Source: Ailurus styani (taxonomy: Eukaryota > Chordata > Mammalia > Carnivora > Ailuridae). From it: a DNA stretch of 64,000 nt. Made by a program: the position numbers and the translations under genes. Of this stretch, positions 12,327 to 23,094 are shown piece by piece (positions within the stretch are counted from its first letter, which is position 1; every line of letters begins with the position of its first letter). The DNA is taken from assembly GCA_002007465.1 (NCBI GenBank), contig LNAC01000772.1, positions 289,015-353,014 on the forward strand, written 5' to 3'. The notes under the pieces were generated by a model, which did not search any database, was not told the origin of the DNA, and saw only the letters and a program-made list of their open reading frames with translations.

Positions 12327-13180
12327 TACTCTCTACATGCACTGATACGCTAGACCACAGGTTCAAGACAAGAATCTGTGGCAGTCATGAGGATTAGAAA
12401 CAAACAGAAATCTTACATAACCAAATTTATATTTCCCATTAAGTAAATAGTTGATACTATAAAACATGGTATATCTCAGATAATTATATTAGCTACCTAA
12501 CCAAATTGCTTTGACTATCCACTTGCTAGAATTGAGATTTTAGTCTAAATACAGTCGTGTTTTCAAAGTAATTTTCTTTCTCGAAAACTTTCCTGTTAAA
12601 TATTTCATATCTTCAACTAAAGTATCTGATTGTTAAGTTCAGGAATGAAAATGCCCCACAGTACAAGTTATGAGCTTATTGACTACACTTCCATATCTAA
12701 AAAAAAAAAACATAGATCTTTTTGTAAAGGCTTGATATTGACCTTTCTAATTAACATGTCCAGACAGCTGTCTTTGTTTTCCACTTAGATGATAGATTGT
12801 TTCCTCTTTCACTCCATAGCAGAGCGTGTAGCTAATTTAGTTAAAGACTAACAACCTGAAAAGCTTAAGGAAAAAACAGCTTTGGTGCAGGATTTTGCCA
12901 ACAGTCCTTATTCTAAACCTCTAATCTTCCTGTGGTAGAGATAATTTTGATAGCATGTGTAGATAGAAACAACAAACAACATAATAATTTTGTCTCCTAC
13001 ATAAACGGAATGTAAAGTGATTTTCTCTAAGCTCCCTGAATTCTGTCAAGTAATTCAGGGGAGGCCTAACTCTCCCTTATAAAGGAAACTCTGTGCTTTG
13101 TCACTGCCTAAGAGTGCCTGGCATCCAAGAATGCTGCTGGGAATTTAGTAAAAATTTATGTGCAGAATGGAGGTAAAGCC
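12327..13180. other. AT-rich low-copy intron
   Basis: No repeat family, exon or RNA gene recognised. Confidence 0.5.
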
Positions 13181-13188
13181 ACATCACA

Positions 13189-13373
13189 TCTTTTTTTTTT
13201 TTTTTAAGATTTTATTTATTTGAAAGAGAGAGCATGAGAGAGAGAGCACAAGAAGATGGAGGGCCAGAGGGAGAAGCAGACCCCCTGCTGAACAGGGTGT
13301 CCGATGTGGGACTCCAGGATCATGACCTGAGCTGAAGGCAGTCACTTTACGGAGTGAACCACCCAGGCGCCCC
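13189..13373 (-). mobile_element. CAN-SINE (antisense)
   Basis: Poly(T), AAGATTTTATTTATTTGA, then GCTGAACAGGG, CCAGGATCATGACCTGAGC and the head complement CCACCCAGGCGCCCC. It is short internally compared with neighbours. ACATCAC flanks both sides. Confidence 0.93.
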
Positions 13374-13938
13374 AACATCACTGTCTTAGAATCAGTACAA
13401 GTCTAGACATTAGGTACACCTTTTAGACTAGTGCTTCCCAGCCTAGGAAAGTTTCCATACTAGTTTCATCCTTCTCCCTCATGGGGAGCATGCAGCAGGC
13501 ACACATGCACATGCCTGTGCACACACCCACACACACCTGAGAAGAACTAGCTACTCCAGGCTTGTGATTTCAGCTCTTCCTGAAAGTCTCATAATCACTG
13601 CTCCAAACAGCCTGAAGCAGATGGCCCGGTGGGTGTAAGCCAGGGTTGTGGGCAATAATCCCACAGGTCTACCCAAGAGATTAACTGGAAGAACATTTTT
13701 TTCTCAGTAAATTAGCCAACACAGAAGTTAGTCCCTGAAGGCTCCTCCCTGATACTAACATAGCTTGTTCAGCAGCAAGATCTCAGGTCTGGATTCTCCC
13801 ACTGTCTTCAGGGAGGCTTGCCCTGCCCTGCCTGATTCCCATCAGAAATTCCAATACCCACCTGACATTTCATGTCCCTGTTCCTGCTTTATAATTTACT
13901 CCTCAGTGCATATCACTATTTACAAAGGTCATGTAAAT

Positions 13939-13972
13939 AAAAAAAAAAAAAACAAAAAAAAAAAACAAAAAA
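13939..13972 (+). mobile_element. Orphan poly(A) insertion flanked by a 17-bp target-site duplication
   Basis: ACAAAGGTCATGTAAAT occurs at 13922-13938 and again at 13973-13989, identical. Between them lies only a 34-base A-rich tract with two or three C interruptions. This is the signature of L1-machinery integration of nothing but a poly(A) tail. Confidence 0.75.
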
Positions 13973-14255
13973 ACAAAGGTCATGTAAATGTTATGAAAGG
14001 AAAAGATGTTTGTCTCTTTTGATCAGTAGATTGCCTAGAAGCATCTATTTGAAGCATTTGGAGCATTTTATGTGCTCAATAATGAAAAATCACAAACATG
14101 AGTCTCTAAAAATATTTTTATATAAAGTTATCAGCCTAAGGAACTCCCATTTTTCCAGAAATCACTGTGCAAGTGTTATAGACAAACTAGACACTTCTAT
14201 CTGTATAGAGGCTAATTGCATGCAGCCTCATGGGCAAGGCTGTGGGTCAGAATGA

Positions 14256-14310
14256 GTATGTGTGTGTGAGAGAGGGAGAGAGAAGGAGAGAGAGAAAGAG
14301 AGAGAGAAGC
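14256..14310. repeat. (GT)n-(GA)n purine-rich simple repeat
   Basis: ATGTGTGTGTGAGAGAGGGAGAGAG-type sequence running into GAGAAAGAGAGAGAGAAGC. Confidence 0.9.
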
Positions 14311-15593
14311 AACAGCAAATGCCCAGTGCAAAAGGGAAGGACTGGATGCTGGAGAATCCCCCCATCCAGGCCAACTCAGAAGGTGACAGAATCCAGGACT
14401 GCCTCCAGCTCTACCCTGATTCAGGGAGCCATAGCAAGGGGTGCCTTGCAAGAATCTCCTGTCTTCACGTTTTCTGTTTCTGGTCTATAAAAGGGTGTAA
14501 TAATCATTACCTCATAAGATTTATACATTAGAATATTTGAAGTTGTTTTTAAAATGTCTGTGCTACTATAAATGTGAGAAGCATGATGAGGTCTGACACC
14601 AGGGGAGCCTCAATATATTTGAGCTGTTATCCCAAGACCTTTGTATGAAACACCGGGGTTCTCTATTCCTTCTGGGATCATGTCAATTTCACTCCCACTT
14701 TTAAATTGTATGTTTATTTTCCAGTCCCATTATCTCTGTTTCTTTTTCCTGAGGCCAGATGGCTAAGTGGTTCAAGGTCCTGGGGTCATTGCCCAGCGTC
14801 TAAGGGCCTTATCCTCAGATTCAAGGGTTTGGGCAGGCCGTGCATGCTGCCTTCCTGCTTCTAGTCCATGAATCCTATACAATTTCTGTACTGGGAGTCT
14901 GCTGGTAAACAAGCCTGAGTCCTCTAGATATTGGTCCCATTGCCTTAAATCATTAGACCCTGCAGCACATGGACCAAGTCCCTCTTTTTATTTGGGGGGG
15001 GGCTCATGGACCAATCTAAGTTATTTATTTAAGCCATCTCCTTCCATAAACAAAGGGATGGAAGATCAGTATAGTGGTCATCATCTGACACAAGTAAGAT
15101 GATCCCATATACTTTTCTGGTCTATGTGCAGAGTCATGGTCCAAAACAGTTCTGTGGTCCCCACTGGGTAGTTTAGTATTCCAGGTTCTCCTTATTCATC
15201 TTCATAGCCAGTGAGAAGCAGATTCCCCTGAGAGTTATGGAACAGATTATGATTACCATCTCCCCAGGGAAAGGGCTTGAACCTGATGTGGAGATGGGGT
15301 AGGTGACGCACTGGGGTCTCTCATGCTCTCCATGATGTGACTTCAGGAAGACAGCATGCTCACTCCCTTGCCAGGGAGCACTACAAAGTAGGTGAAGTTC
15401 TCCCACATGCCAGCTGAGCCATCTGCACTGTGGGTGCCACATGGACCACCCCAGCTACCAGAGAAACCCGGGACCCGGCTCCCACTGCCACTTTCAACCT
15501 GGACAGCCTCAGTACTGCCCACTTCCCCCTTTATTAGCATCCTCCTCTAAGCAAACAAGCTCTTCATTAACGACTTTCCAAAACGGAGCTACA

Positions 15594-15620
15594 TTGTGTG
15601 TGTGTGTGTGTGTGTGTGTG

Positions 15621-15665
<45 letters not shown>
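15594..15665. repeat. Long (TG)n microsatellite
   Basis: About 70 bases of TG with one CATG interruption near 15621, followed by TTTTG-type repeats to about 15690. Confidence 0.97.
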
Positions 15666-15668
<3 letters not shown>

Positions 15669-16652
15669 GTTTTGTTTGTTTTATTTTTTTGCCCTTGTAG
15701 AGGGCGCTGGAGGGATGCTGCAGGAGAAGGGGCTGGTCTTCAGGTGGAAGGGTGTATGGATTTGTTCTCCACTCCCAGCCCCCTCCAGGTGCCTCCAAGG
15801 CAAGGAACTTTGCGGTGTGTTTATGTCCACGACTAGACCTGTCACATCCTTTTTCAGCTTTCAGCTCAGGGTAACCAGAGACCCTGAGGGTATAGACCCT
15901 GACCCCAAGGGGCACTACAGCTCCCTGCACCCTCTCCTGGTCCCTTTGCATGTGCATATCTGGGCTCTACAGTCCAGTTGTCTAAAGAACCACCACTCAG
16001 CCTTTGTCCACTGCAGCAGCTGGAACCACAAGAAGAAGGCAGGATCCCTAGAGCCCAGCTAGTGCCCAGTGGCCAGCAGCTGCCCCTGGCAGCTCCCAAG
16101 TTCCCTGGCTCAACATTTTCCTGCGGATGGCTGACTTCTGGCTGGCACAGCCCCTCAGAAGCTTTTCTACCATTACGTGAGTAATGGCTGTGCTCTCAGC
16201 CATGAAAACAAGACTCAACCTCGGGGGCCTCTTCCCTGGGTACTATCTAGACCCCACGGCCAGTGACTGCTCTATCAGCAAGGTCCTGTGTTCTTGGAAG
16301 TCTTTGTTCTCACTTCACAGTCTCCCACTGGAATTCTTTCCATCAAACTTGCCCTGACTGAATCCTGTGTAATTTCTGCCTCCTCACCAGACCCTTATGT
16401 ATACACAGAGTCCCTGTCATATTTCTTCACCTCAATTATGCAAATTGCTCCTAATTTAGGTTTTCCTAGGGACCAGCACTTACAACTGATCATTCATCAA
16501 AATGGCAACACAGGACCCAGTTCTTCATGTGTCTGAGATACACTAGCTGACTCCATTCTATGAAAACCCACTTAAATACCTAGAACTAAAATGTTCTTGG
16601 CATTGTAATGCTGTAGTCAGAACTCTGGTTTTCCAATTGTCAGGCTTTTAAT

Positions 16653-16742
16653 TTTTTTTAAATTTTTAAACATTATTCTAATTTTTATTTTATATTAGTT
16701 AATTAATTTAATTCCAGCATAATTAACATAGTGTGCATATTT
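16653..16742 (-). mobile_element. Severely 5'-truncated L1 3' tail
   Basis: About 90 bases: poly(T)-type start, then TTAATTCCAGCATAATTAACATAGTG, which matches the antisense 3' end of carnivore L1s. It is flanked by a 25-bp direct repeat with one mismatch (GTTTTCCAAT/CTGTCAGGC..., 16628-16652 and 16743-16767). Confidence 0.75.
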
Positions 16743-16767
16743 GTTTTCCAACTGTCAGGCTTTTAAT

Positions 16768-17475
16768 GACAGAAACTTCCTATCTTTATTATCTGTGGGG
16801 CAGTTCTTACATTTCAGAGTAATAATGTCTGAATGGGAATTCAGCTACCAGAAACATATCTTTGGACATTTAGAGAAAAAGGAAAAGAAAAGAAAAAGTG
16901 AAAAAACATTCCGATAGGGACAATGTCGCATGCATACTGAAGAATTTGGGTGCTGATAAAGAAATTTTTATTTTAAAACAGAATTGCTTTGGTTGTTAAT
17001 TTTGGTTATTTTGACTAAATTATGACTCAACTCCGTTTACTTCCTCAGGCATTCATGGGGCCCAAGCGACAGTGATATGGATGTGTCTGTCTGTAGCCAT
17101 CCTTGAATAAACAAACAGCTCACTTAGATAAAGCACTACTGAGCTATGAAATGTCCCAGTGGTTGTTTGGGGGAAAAAGTAGGTGGAGGAGGCTTTAGCT
17201 ATTACCGGGTTTAGCAACTGAATAAAATTAGAAGATGTGAAACATGGAAGTTACACTTGAGTTGACCAAGGAGCTACACCTAGGCTTTCCCCATTCCACC
17301 ACCCCAAACATATACACTCTACTCTCCAGTTTTCAAATTTTCACCCACTAAAGATTCATAGGTGTTCAAGCATGTTACAGTCATCTTCCATGCACACTGG
17401 CCACTCTGCCAGAAGGGTAATGTTCTAGCCTGCGCAGCCACTGCCTCCTTATAACCCTATGTGTCCTCAGATGAC
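16768..17475. other. Low-copy intron
   Basis: Nothing recognised. Confidence 0.5.
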
Positions 17476-17490
17476 AAGAAATGAGCCTGC

Positions 17491-17697
17491 TTGGGTGCCT
17501 GGGTGGCTCAGTGGGTTAAAGCCTCTGCTTTCGGGTCAGGTCATGATCTCAGGGTCCTGGGATCGAGGCCCGCATCGGGCTCTCTGCTTAGCAGGGAGCC
17601 TGCTTCCTCCTCTCTCTCTGTCTGCCTCTCTGCCTACTTGTGATCTGATCTCTCTCTCTGTGTCAAATAAATAAATAAAATCTTTAAAAAAAAAAAA
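17491..17697 (+). mobile_element. CAN-SINE with 15-bp target-site duplication
   Basis: AAGAAATGAGCCTGC at 17476-17490 and 17698-17712 is identical. Young mustelid-type copy, antisense to ATP10A and about 2.15 kb past the exon. Confidence 0.97.
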
Positions 17698-17712
17698 AAG
17701 AAATGAGCCTGC

Positions 17713-18000
17713 AGGGTAGCTGCCATAGTGATTTCAGGCTTAATCCACACACTGGTCTCTGCCTAGAATTCTGGGCTCTAGTCTAGGAGATTAGGGCAGG
17801 CCTGGTGGAGAAAGCCTTGAAGTAAGGCCAGCCTTGGGAGAACAGGGACCAGGGGGTGGCAGTAGAAGTTGAGCCCCCATTTATTGTCAAACCCTGGAAC
17901 ACAATCAATGCAGAAGTCAGAAACCTCCAGCAGTAGGCCTCAAGGGGACCCTAAATTCTACCAGCAATTCTGATCTGGGATGACGACAGCACCTCATTTT
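17713..18000. other. Low-copy intron
   Basis: Nothing recognised. Confidence 0.5.
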
Positions 18001-18099
18001 TAAAAATTGCTATTTTTTAATATTTATGTCAGCTCTGTGTCATTCCAAGAAAGATTTGAGGCAGCTCACAAAAAAAGCACTTGGCACAAAAGAAGGCTT

Positions 18100-18345
18100 A
18101 AAAAAAAAGTAAATGAGTAGTGGCACAGTTAACAATACTGCACTGTATATTTGAAAGTTGCTAAGTGAGTAAATCTTAAAGGTTCTCATCACAGGAGAAG
18201 AAAATTGTAGCCACGTGTGGTGATGGGTGTTAACTAGACTTACTGTGGTGATCATTTTGCAATATAAATAAATATTGAATCTTTATGTTGTACACCTGAA
18301 ACTAGTATAATATTGTATGTCCATTATATCTCAACTTTTTAAAAA
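18100..18345 (+). mobile_element. Old L1 3'UTR fragment
   Basis: TGATGGGTGTTAACTAGACTTACTGTGGTGATCATTTTGCAATATA and TTGTACACCTGAAACTAGTATAATATTGTATG, ending in TATATCTCAACTTTTTAAAAAA, follow the 3'UTR layout of old L1M-class elements. Confidence 0.8.
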
Positions 18346-18852
18346 AGGGTGAATGAGGAACTTGTGGTGGAAATAAGTGAGGGCAGATGTTGGTAATGAC
18401 ATCTAAGTGCACTGTATACTGCAGGGGTGTCAGGCTCAGAAGTCCCCATCAGCTGAGGCAAGGTGGGGAGCCCCAGCTTGTGGAATTCTATTTAAAAGTG
18501 TGTGGAGGCACTTTTGGTTGACATAGTGGACAAGGGGGAATTACATGTTCACTCATGTGTGGGAGGCAAGGATGCCAGCCCCAAATAGATCTTGTCCAAT
18601 AAACGCCCCACCCGAAATACTGACAGTGCTCATGATGAGATCCATAAGCTATAAAACAAGCCAGCTGCTCCAAAGAAGCCTGCCTGGTCTTGAGTCCAGG
18701 GATGGTTCTCCTATGGGAGCTCATGGAGAGGTCTCAGTGATAGAGGGAGAAAATCCCCAATGTATGACATTGATTGACACTATTATGTGACAGAGGAAGA
18801 GACTCCCCAATGGCATCCTTCTGAAATGCAGGAGCTCATTTCCTTGGGCACT

Positions 18853-18856
<4 letters not shown>

Positions 18857-18888
<32 letters not shown>

Positions 18889-19031
18889 TTTTTTTTTTTT
18901 TTTNAGAGAGAGGAGGAAGCAGGCTCCCTGCCGAGCAGGGAGCCCGATGCGGGGCTCGATCCCAGGACCCTGAGATCATGACCTGAGCCGAAGGCAGAGG
19001 CTTTAACCCACTGAGCCACCCAGGTGCCCCA
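18857..19031 (-). mobile_element. CAN-SINE with 15-bp target-site duplication and an N join
   Basis: CCTTGGGCACTTCTT at 18842-18856 and 19032-19046 frames the insert. The expected body between the T tract and AGAGAGAGGAGGAAGC (GACACAGAGAG...AGTAGGCAGAG) is missing at N 18904, so the join has lost roughly 40-60 bases. Confidence 0.95.
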
Positions 19032-19046
19032 CCTTGGGCACTTCTT

Positions 19047-19744
19047 AAATCCTCCTTCAGTATAGGCTGATGGCAAGACTCCCAGGCATGATTGAGACAG
19101 GCAGCCTAGGACAGAGCAGGTGTTAAGAGAATAGCACTCAGGCTAGCCCAACTCCCTTCCTGACCCCTGACAACTCATGATACTTCCATTTCACCTGGAT
19201 TTGGACCCCTGCATCCTCTTTACAGACCTGCAGGGATGAGAGTGAACAGAAGGTTAGAAACCCCTGACAAGGTTTGAATTTTCTAGCCATAAGACTGTTG
19301 GTGACTGCCGGCAGTCAGACCCCACACTTTCCTACTTCTCACTCCACATCAACTGTACATTCTTTGAGCTGTGACTGAGGCCATCTAAAGCAGAATTCAG
19401 ATACAGAAGATCTGATGCCAACTCAGAAACACCCTTGAGGAAAAAACATTCCAGAACTACACTCTCAGAATAGGGCATTACTTCTGCTGTGTTCCCATTT
19501 AGCAAACTAGAACAACAACTGGATAAATGTCAAGAGTCAGCTGGTCATAAATATTCTTTGTAATTTTAAATACTGTTTTGAGAAACTCAGAAATGTACAG
19601 TGGAAATCAGAGTTATAAAAATTGGGGTCCTGTTCCTCATAGCCATAGGCTGGTCATGGGCTCCGGTGGGTCAGGGGTCCTCTCAGACCCTCAGTTCCAC
19701 ACCTATCTACCAGGAAAAGTGGCCTGGCCTGATGGAGTGGTGGA
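19047..19744. other. Low-copy intron downstream of the exon
   Basis: No repeat recognised. The sequence becomes GC-rich toward 19740. Confidence 0.5.
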
Positions 19745-19768
19745 GGGGGTGGGGCGCAGGGGGCAGGG
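19745..19768 (+). other. G-quadruplex-forming motif beside the ATP10A exon
   Basis: Four G tracts of 5, 4, 5 and 3 bases (19745-19749, 19751-19754, 19759-19763, 19766-19768) are separated by loops of 1, 4 and 2 bases. This is well inside the usual G3+N1-7 rule. It lies about 80-105 bp beyond the splice donor and is on the strand that serves as transcription template for ATP10A, so the pre-mRNA itself is C-rich here. Confidence 0.7.
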
Positions 19769-19848
19769 TGCAGGTGCTCTGATGCCCAGAAGTCCAGCAT
19801 GGGAGGTACCTTATGAACATGATACCCTGGAAGTATCAGGTCACTTAC

Positions 19849-20053
19849 GAGCTCTGAGAAGCCACGGACCACCTGCCTTCGCTTCAGGTTGGTCTCACCA
19901 TCCAGGTTGGCTGTCTCGATGTGGCACAGTCCATCAGGGTCACTGGAGGAGAGCAGCAGAATGTCTGCAGGGATGATCTCATTGCAGCGGAGACGCACAA
20001 AATCTCCCACTCGAACTTCTTTCCAGAATCGATTCACATACTGCTTTTCCTCC
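19849..20053 (-). CDS. ATP10A: Internal exon of ATP10A (class V P4-ATPase, phospholipid flippase), probably exon 2
   Basis: The minus strand reads a splice acceptor (tttctttaccag, ending at 20054), one base finishing a split codon, 68 full codons, then a consensus donor gtaagt at 19848-19843. The intron phases are therefore 2 upstream and 0 downstream. The peptide starts [12 protein letters not shown] and ends VVRGFSEL. It contains the P4-ATPase actuator-domain block [16 protein letters not shown] and the DGET motif (residues 51-54 of the exon), whose glutamate drives dephosphorylation in this family. ATP10A proteins flip phosphatidylcholine-type lipids to the cytosolic leaflet together with CDC50A (established for the family). 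[14 protein letters not shown] and [15 protein letters not shown] fit ATP10A better than ATP10B or ATP10D as I recall them. The exon has no stop or frameshift and looks functional. The exon number is inferred from family structure, since no flanking exon is visible. Confidence 0.93.
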
Positions 20054-20149
20054 CTGGTAAAGAAACTACCATTAACAAGACTGGCAGAAGGTTGATCATA
20101 TCTGAATCTGTGTGATGGGCACATGCAGCTCATTTAACAAATATTTCTA

Positions 20150-20455
20150 TTTTCCATTATGTTAAAAATTTCCATAATAAAAAGTATTTAAGAAGGATAT
20201 TCATAAAGGCCCCATATAGTATGACTCCATTTATATGAAACATTCAGTATAGGTAAATCCACGGACATAGAAGGTAGATTAGTGGTTGCCAGTGACTAGG
20301 AGGGAGGGAAATGGGGAGAAACTATTTATTGGGTACAGGTTTCCATTTGATTAATACGTTCTGGGACTAGGTAGTGGTGGTGGTTGCACAACATTGTAAA
20401 TGTACTAAGTGCCTCTGAATTATATACTTTGAAATGGTTAAAATGTCCCTCCTAA
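20150..20455 (+). mobile_element. Old L1 3'UTR fragment
   Basis: ACTCCATTTATATGAAACATTCAGTATAGG, GTAGATTAGTGGTTGCCAGTGACTAGG, GGTAGTGGTGGTGGTTGCACAACATTG and CTTTGAAATGGTTAAAATG match the end of L1M 3'UTRs. It starts about 100 bp upstream of the ATP10A splice acceptor. Confidence 0.8.
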
Positions 20456-20745
20456 GTATCTATCTCAAAGAATTAAAAGCAAGGACTGATGAAGATTTTT
20501 GTACAACCATCTTCAAAGAAGCACTAGTCATCATAGCCAAATAATAAAAACAACAACAAATGAGCAGATAAGCAAAATGTAGTACATAGTGACATTGGGG
20601 ATATTATTCAACTGTGGAAAGGAAGGGAATTCTGACACATGCTACAACATGGATGAATCTTGAAGACATTTTGCTAAGTAGAATATTGCATGAATGCACT
20701 GTTATGAAGTACTTACAACAGGCAAATCCAGAAACAGTAGAACCT
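20456..20745 (+). mobile_element. Second old L1 3' fragment in the same orientation
   Basis: AAAGAATTAAAAGCAAGGACTG through CATGCTACAACATGGATGAATCTTGAAGACATTTTGC matches the region that normally lies upstream of the 20150-20455 part. The reversed order means two separate insertions or a rearrangement. Confidence 0.75.
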
Positions 20746-20775
20746 GTCTAGATCTCACTATCCTTCTCCTATCTA

Positions 20776-20965
20776 TGGCTCAGTGGGTTAAAGCCTCTGC
20801 CTTTGGCTCAGGTCATGATCTCAAGCAAGGGTCCTGGGATTGAGGCCCACATCGGGCTCTCTGCTCGGCAGAGAGTCTGCTTCCTCCTCTCTCTCTGCCT
20901 GCCTCTCTGCCTACTTGTGATCTCTCTCTCTGTCAAATAAATAAATAAAATCTTAAAAAAATAGT
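20776..20965 (+). mobile_element. 5'-truncated CAN-SINE with 15-bp target-site duplication
   Basis: TCCTTCTCCTATCTA at 20761-20775 and 20966-20980. The element begins at TGGCTCAGTGGGTT, so the first ~12 bases of the tRNA head are absent although the duplication is intact. It also has a small insertion, AAGCAAGG-like, near 20824. Confidence 0.96.
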
Positions 20966-20980
20966 TCCTTCTCCTATCTA

Positions 20981-23090
20981 CAGAATAAAAATGATAATAG
21001 ATGCATCCTATCCACCTCATTCAAGAAGAAGCAGATGCACATGCCAATCACTCAGAACAATACCCAACATAGCTTTCAACATCGGGCAGTTACTACTAAT
21101 AAATACTTAGATGAAAACAGTATTTGTAGATTTCTTCTTTAGATTTTTTCTACTCTGAAAATACAGGCCAATTAATCCTACAAAGGGGATTTTTAAGAGT
21201 TCCTTCAAGGCAGTTTTGTCCATTTTTATAAATAAGTATAGAAACATGACTATCTCAACATGATATGCTATAAGGAAATTTCAACAAGAAATCCTTTGGG
21301 TTATAGTGTTGAGGGGGAAAAAAAAACAACACAAAACAAAACACCAAAACACATTTCACTTTAACCATCACCTTCTCACTATTTCCTGCCCTATAAAATG
21401 CCTCTCCTTGCTTGAGTTCCCAGAGAATCTGAATGCAGGCATCAAGTCCAGATCTCAAGGTGGACCAAGTCAGTCGTATCTAAATGACTGCTGAACTTTG
21501 GGGAAGTATTGAGAGTTTTACACATCTATTTAATTCCACACTGTGGATTTGAGGAAACCCAAGGCAAAATTCCAGGAGCTCCTAGCCATTAGTTGTCCCA
21601 GATGGGAAGAAAGAAGTACCCCCTTCCATTTTAGGCCTCTGCTTTCTTGTTCTAATTCAAGATTCACCAAACCAATTATGTGCAAAGCACAGCTTGGCCA
21701 CCATAAGACCAACAAAGACAAATCAGGTACAGCTCTGTACCCAAAAATAATGCAAGGCAAGAAAAAAACCACTGGATAGCAATCCTTGGGGTCTGTAGAA
21801 TCAAGCCCCCAATGTGAGCAAAAATATTTTTCCTGGGCCAATGCAACACTCCCTACAAGGGCAGGGTGTTCTTCAGGACTGCTTCAAGAGTTGTGGTAAG
21901 GTCCCATCAGCCTCCAGCTCAAGGTCAGCTGGCCCAGAGATAAGGCACAGAACTGTCAATCACCTGAGCCTCCTGCTGGCTCAACGCCAGTCTGACCTCT
22001 TCCTTGTGACAGATAGCCTTGATGTGTGATAGATGAAACAACATTTAAAAATGTTCCCATTTCCTTTTCTAAAGGTCAAACCTTGACTTTATGATCATTG
22101 CAAGCATTAGCTCCTTAGTCCCTCTTCCTTATCATGACCATTTGTTGAGTCCCCACAGAAAGTACGGAGAAATCTGAATGAGCCCATCCTCTCCCAGAAG
22201 AAAGTTTCCAAAAGCTCAGTCACCTTTTAGTCACTGAAGAGGGCAGCATGCACTCTAAGAGTAAGGTGGACAGCCTTTGTTGTGACAGGAGTTGCCAGGA
22301 GACTGGTGGTCCCAGACCTACCCTGAGATAGGCATGGGAAGGTGATGACAAGGAGAAGAGCAGAACTGTTTGTGTTCAGTTTATCTTAACTACATTCCAT
22401 GTATAGAACTCATCGAACATAAAGTCAGTTTCCTTCTAGAAGCCTTGGGATCTTAAAACATTAGCTTGCCCACTCCATCGGAGCATTGTTTTTTAAAAAA
22501 ATAACTTACTTTGGTGGAGGCCTTGAGCCTCGAAGGTGATTCCCCCATGTCACTCCCTACAGCCCCCAATGTGCCTGCAGACTGCAAGCACTGGGTCAGG
22601 AGATCCCTGCTGACAGTCCTGGTGAGAGGACCCATGTGAGCCACAGGAAGCAAAGGAAGCAGGAGCTGGGTAGTTCTAGGATGCCTGAGTGCTGGCTTCT
22701 GTGAAAAGGTCCTGCAGCTTGCAGGAATTCCAGCAGCAGGATGGGTCCTTGAAAACCCAAACCTGGGAGTCATTTGTGAAGAAGAGCAGCCTGATGGAAC
22801 CCCTTCGACACCTCAACAGACCAAAGATTCTCCATCAAAGCCCAACAGTCCCATCAGCAGTTTCTAGGTGGAACACCAGAGCTGAGACTGTACCCTACAC
22901 CAATCCTGTAATGTCCCTGCTATTTTTCTCTTACTTTTATCATATAATATTACATATTAAGTATACAACATATACTGTACATATACTATATACTATATTA
23001 TATATTCACATATATATGTATATGTAATATATATTACATATGACACATACATTATATATGAGTAGCCCTTTTTCTCAGGAGGAGGGTATA
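20981..23090. other. Low-copy intron with an AT-rich microsatellite at the end
   Basis: No exon or repeat family seen from 20981 to 22950. 22955-23060 is TATA/CATA-rich simple sequence. Confidence 0.5.
22955..23060. repeat. AT-rich simple repeat
   Basis: Interspersed TATA, TACA and ATATGTATATG units. Confidence 0.85.
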
Positions 23091-23094
23091 ACAC

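Larger units (their letters stand above)
13990..16627. other. Low-copy intron with purine-rich and TG microsatellites
   Basis: Contains a GT/GA-rich tract at 14256-14310, a G run near 14993 and the long TG array at 15594. No exon or repeat family was recognised. Confidence 0.5.
1..19848 (-). other. ATP10A: Downstream intron of ATP10A, continuing past the left edge
   Basis: This starts at the gtaagt donor (19848 downward). The next expected exon begins with the codons for VS after FSEL. I did not recognise it anywhere in 1-19848, so the intron is probably longer than 19.8 kb. It contains LTR, SINE and MIR insertions and several dinucleotide repeats, with no other supported exon. Confidence 0.75.
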
